A DNA stretch of 52,279 nucleotides from an uncultured Mycoplasma sp. GTDB lineage: Bacteria; Bacillota_I; Bacilli_A; Mycoplasmatales; Mycoplasmoidaceae. Each line of letters starts with the position of its first letter. Position 1 is the stretch's first letter. The stretch covers positions 1 to 52,279 of the forward strand of contig CASDXH010000005.1 of assembly GCA_949285105.1 (NCBI GenBank), read 5' to 3'. The position numbers were made by a program, and so were the translations under genes. The notes beneath the pieces were generated by a model that saw only the letters and a program-made list of their open reading frames with translations, did not search any database and was not told where the DNA came from. Below are positions 51,665-52,279 of this stretch, piece after piece.

Positions 51665-52279
51665 TTAAATATTTTCTTGGTACATTTGATAAGCTGTTTT
51701 ATAACCAAACATTTTTCTTGGCATATTATTTACTTTTCATTCAAATGTTTTTATTTTGTCTTCACTTACTAAACTAAAATCAGTTCCTTTCTTATATCAT
51801 CTTCTAACTATCCCATTTAAGTTTTCGTTAGTACCTCTTTGGAATGAAGAATAAGGTTGGCAATAGTAAACTTTAAAGTTGAATTGTTTTGCTGTTATAC
51901 CCATCATTTGAAACTCTAATCCGTTATCAACAGTTATGCTCTTGATTGGTAATTTTTCATTTCTAATAATTGTGTACATTTTAGCCATCATTGACCTAGC
52001 GTTTTTACCTTTTATTTTTCTAATAATTGCCAACCTTGTTTTTCTTTCAACTAATGTTAATAAGTGATAATATCCACTTTGTCTTCTACTGACTATTAGA
52101 TCAGCTTCTCAATGTCCAAACTCTTTTCTGTTGTTTATCTTTTCTGGTCTTAAACTATATGGAATACAGTATTTTCCATAAATTTTGGAGAATATACCTA
52201 TTTTTCTTCTTTTTCCTTTGACATATTTTCTTCTTAAACAATCTCTTCTTTGTATCTTTCAAATCTTACTATTTATTCA
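51665..52279 (-). mobile_element. IS30-family transposase, 5' part cut by window end
   Basis: DDE transposase. In the visible 204 codons the triad is intact: Asp in GHWEADLI, Asp in SITVDNGLEF, Glu in RGTNENLNGIVRR. The frame is continuous through TGA Trp codons (WEAD, RRWYKKG, FEWKVNN) and ends ENI at 51665. The N-terminal helix-turn-helix and left end lie beyond the window. The element looks potentially active, and its right end is duplicated outside it. Confidence 0.88.

Overview
The window is a stretch of a low-GC Mollicutes chromosome that reads UGA as tryptophan. Almost every long gene is interrupted by in-frame TGA codons at conserved Trp positions, and the only tRNA gene here is tRNA-Trp with a UCA anticodon. 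Gene content (rpsF-ssb-rpsR-dnaB, gatCAB, mnmG-rsmG, ffh, rpoD, nox, IS30) fits a Mesoplasma/Entomoplasma/Spiroplasma-type organism. The genus is an inference, not something the sequence settles.

Layout. 1-16.8 kb: five tandem paralogues of a roughly 1000-residue surface protein, each with an N-terminal hydrophobic signal and a C-terminal membrane anchor. They fall into subgroup A (genes 1-3) and subgroup B (genes 4-5), separated by a small coiled-coil heptad-repeat protein. Each gene has its own promoter and terminator. 16.8-26.3 kb: housekeeping block with rpsF-ssb-rpsR, replicative helicase, a lipoprotein, uracil-DNA glycosylase, an ECF-type membrane protein and gatC-gatA-gatB. 26.4-34.4 kb: a defence island. 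It holds a DpnII/MboI-type GATC methylase and endonuclease pair; a minus-strand PAPS-reductase-like protein followed by a small HTH-like gene broken at a run of ten G/C; and, divergently, an operon of MORC/GHKL ATPase, Z1-domain helicase-like protein and PD-(D/E)XK nuclease. A 32-bp near-perfect palindrome sits between the divergent arms. 34.4-35.0 kb: two apparent structured RNAs with intrinsic terminators. 35.1-45.5 kb: tyrosine recombinase, mnmG-rsmG-ParA-like, tyrS-ffh, rpoD-trmK-Nif3 and an RpiR-like regulator. 45.6-52.3 kb: rpsU and a SprT-like protease (minus strand), a degenerate RNase J paralogue, tRNA-Trp, NADH oxidase, a GntR regulator and a truncated IS30 transposase whose end sequence is duplicated in tandem.

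Most interesting is the defence island between gatB and the recombinase. The MORC-Z1-PD-(D/E)XK set is a known class of predicted restriction system, but here it has no methylase of its own. It faces a PAPS-reductase-family protein and a putative phase-variable regulator across a palindrome that looks like an operator. Whether these parts form one system is a hypothesis.
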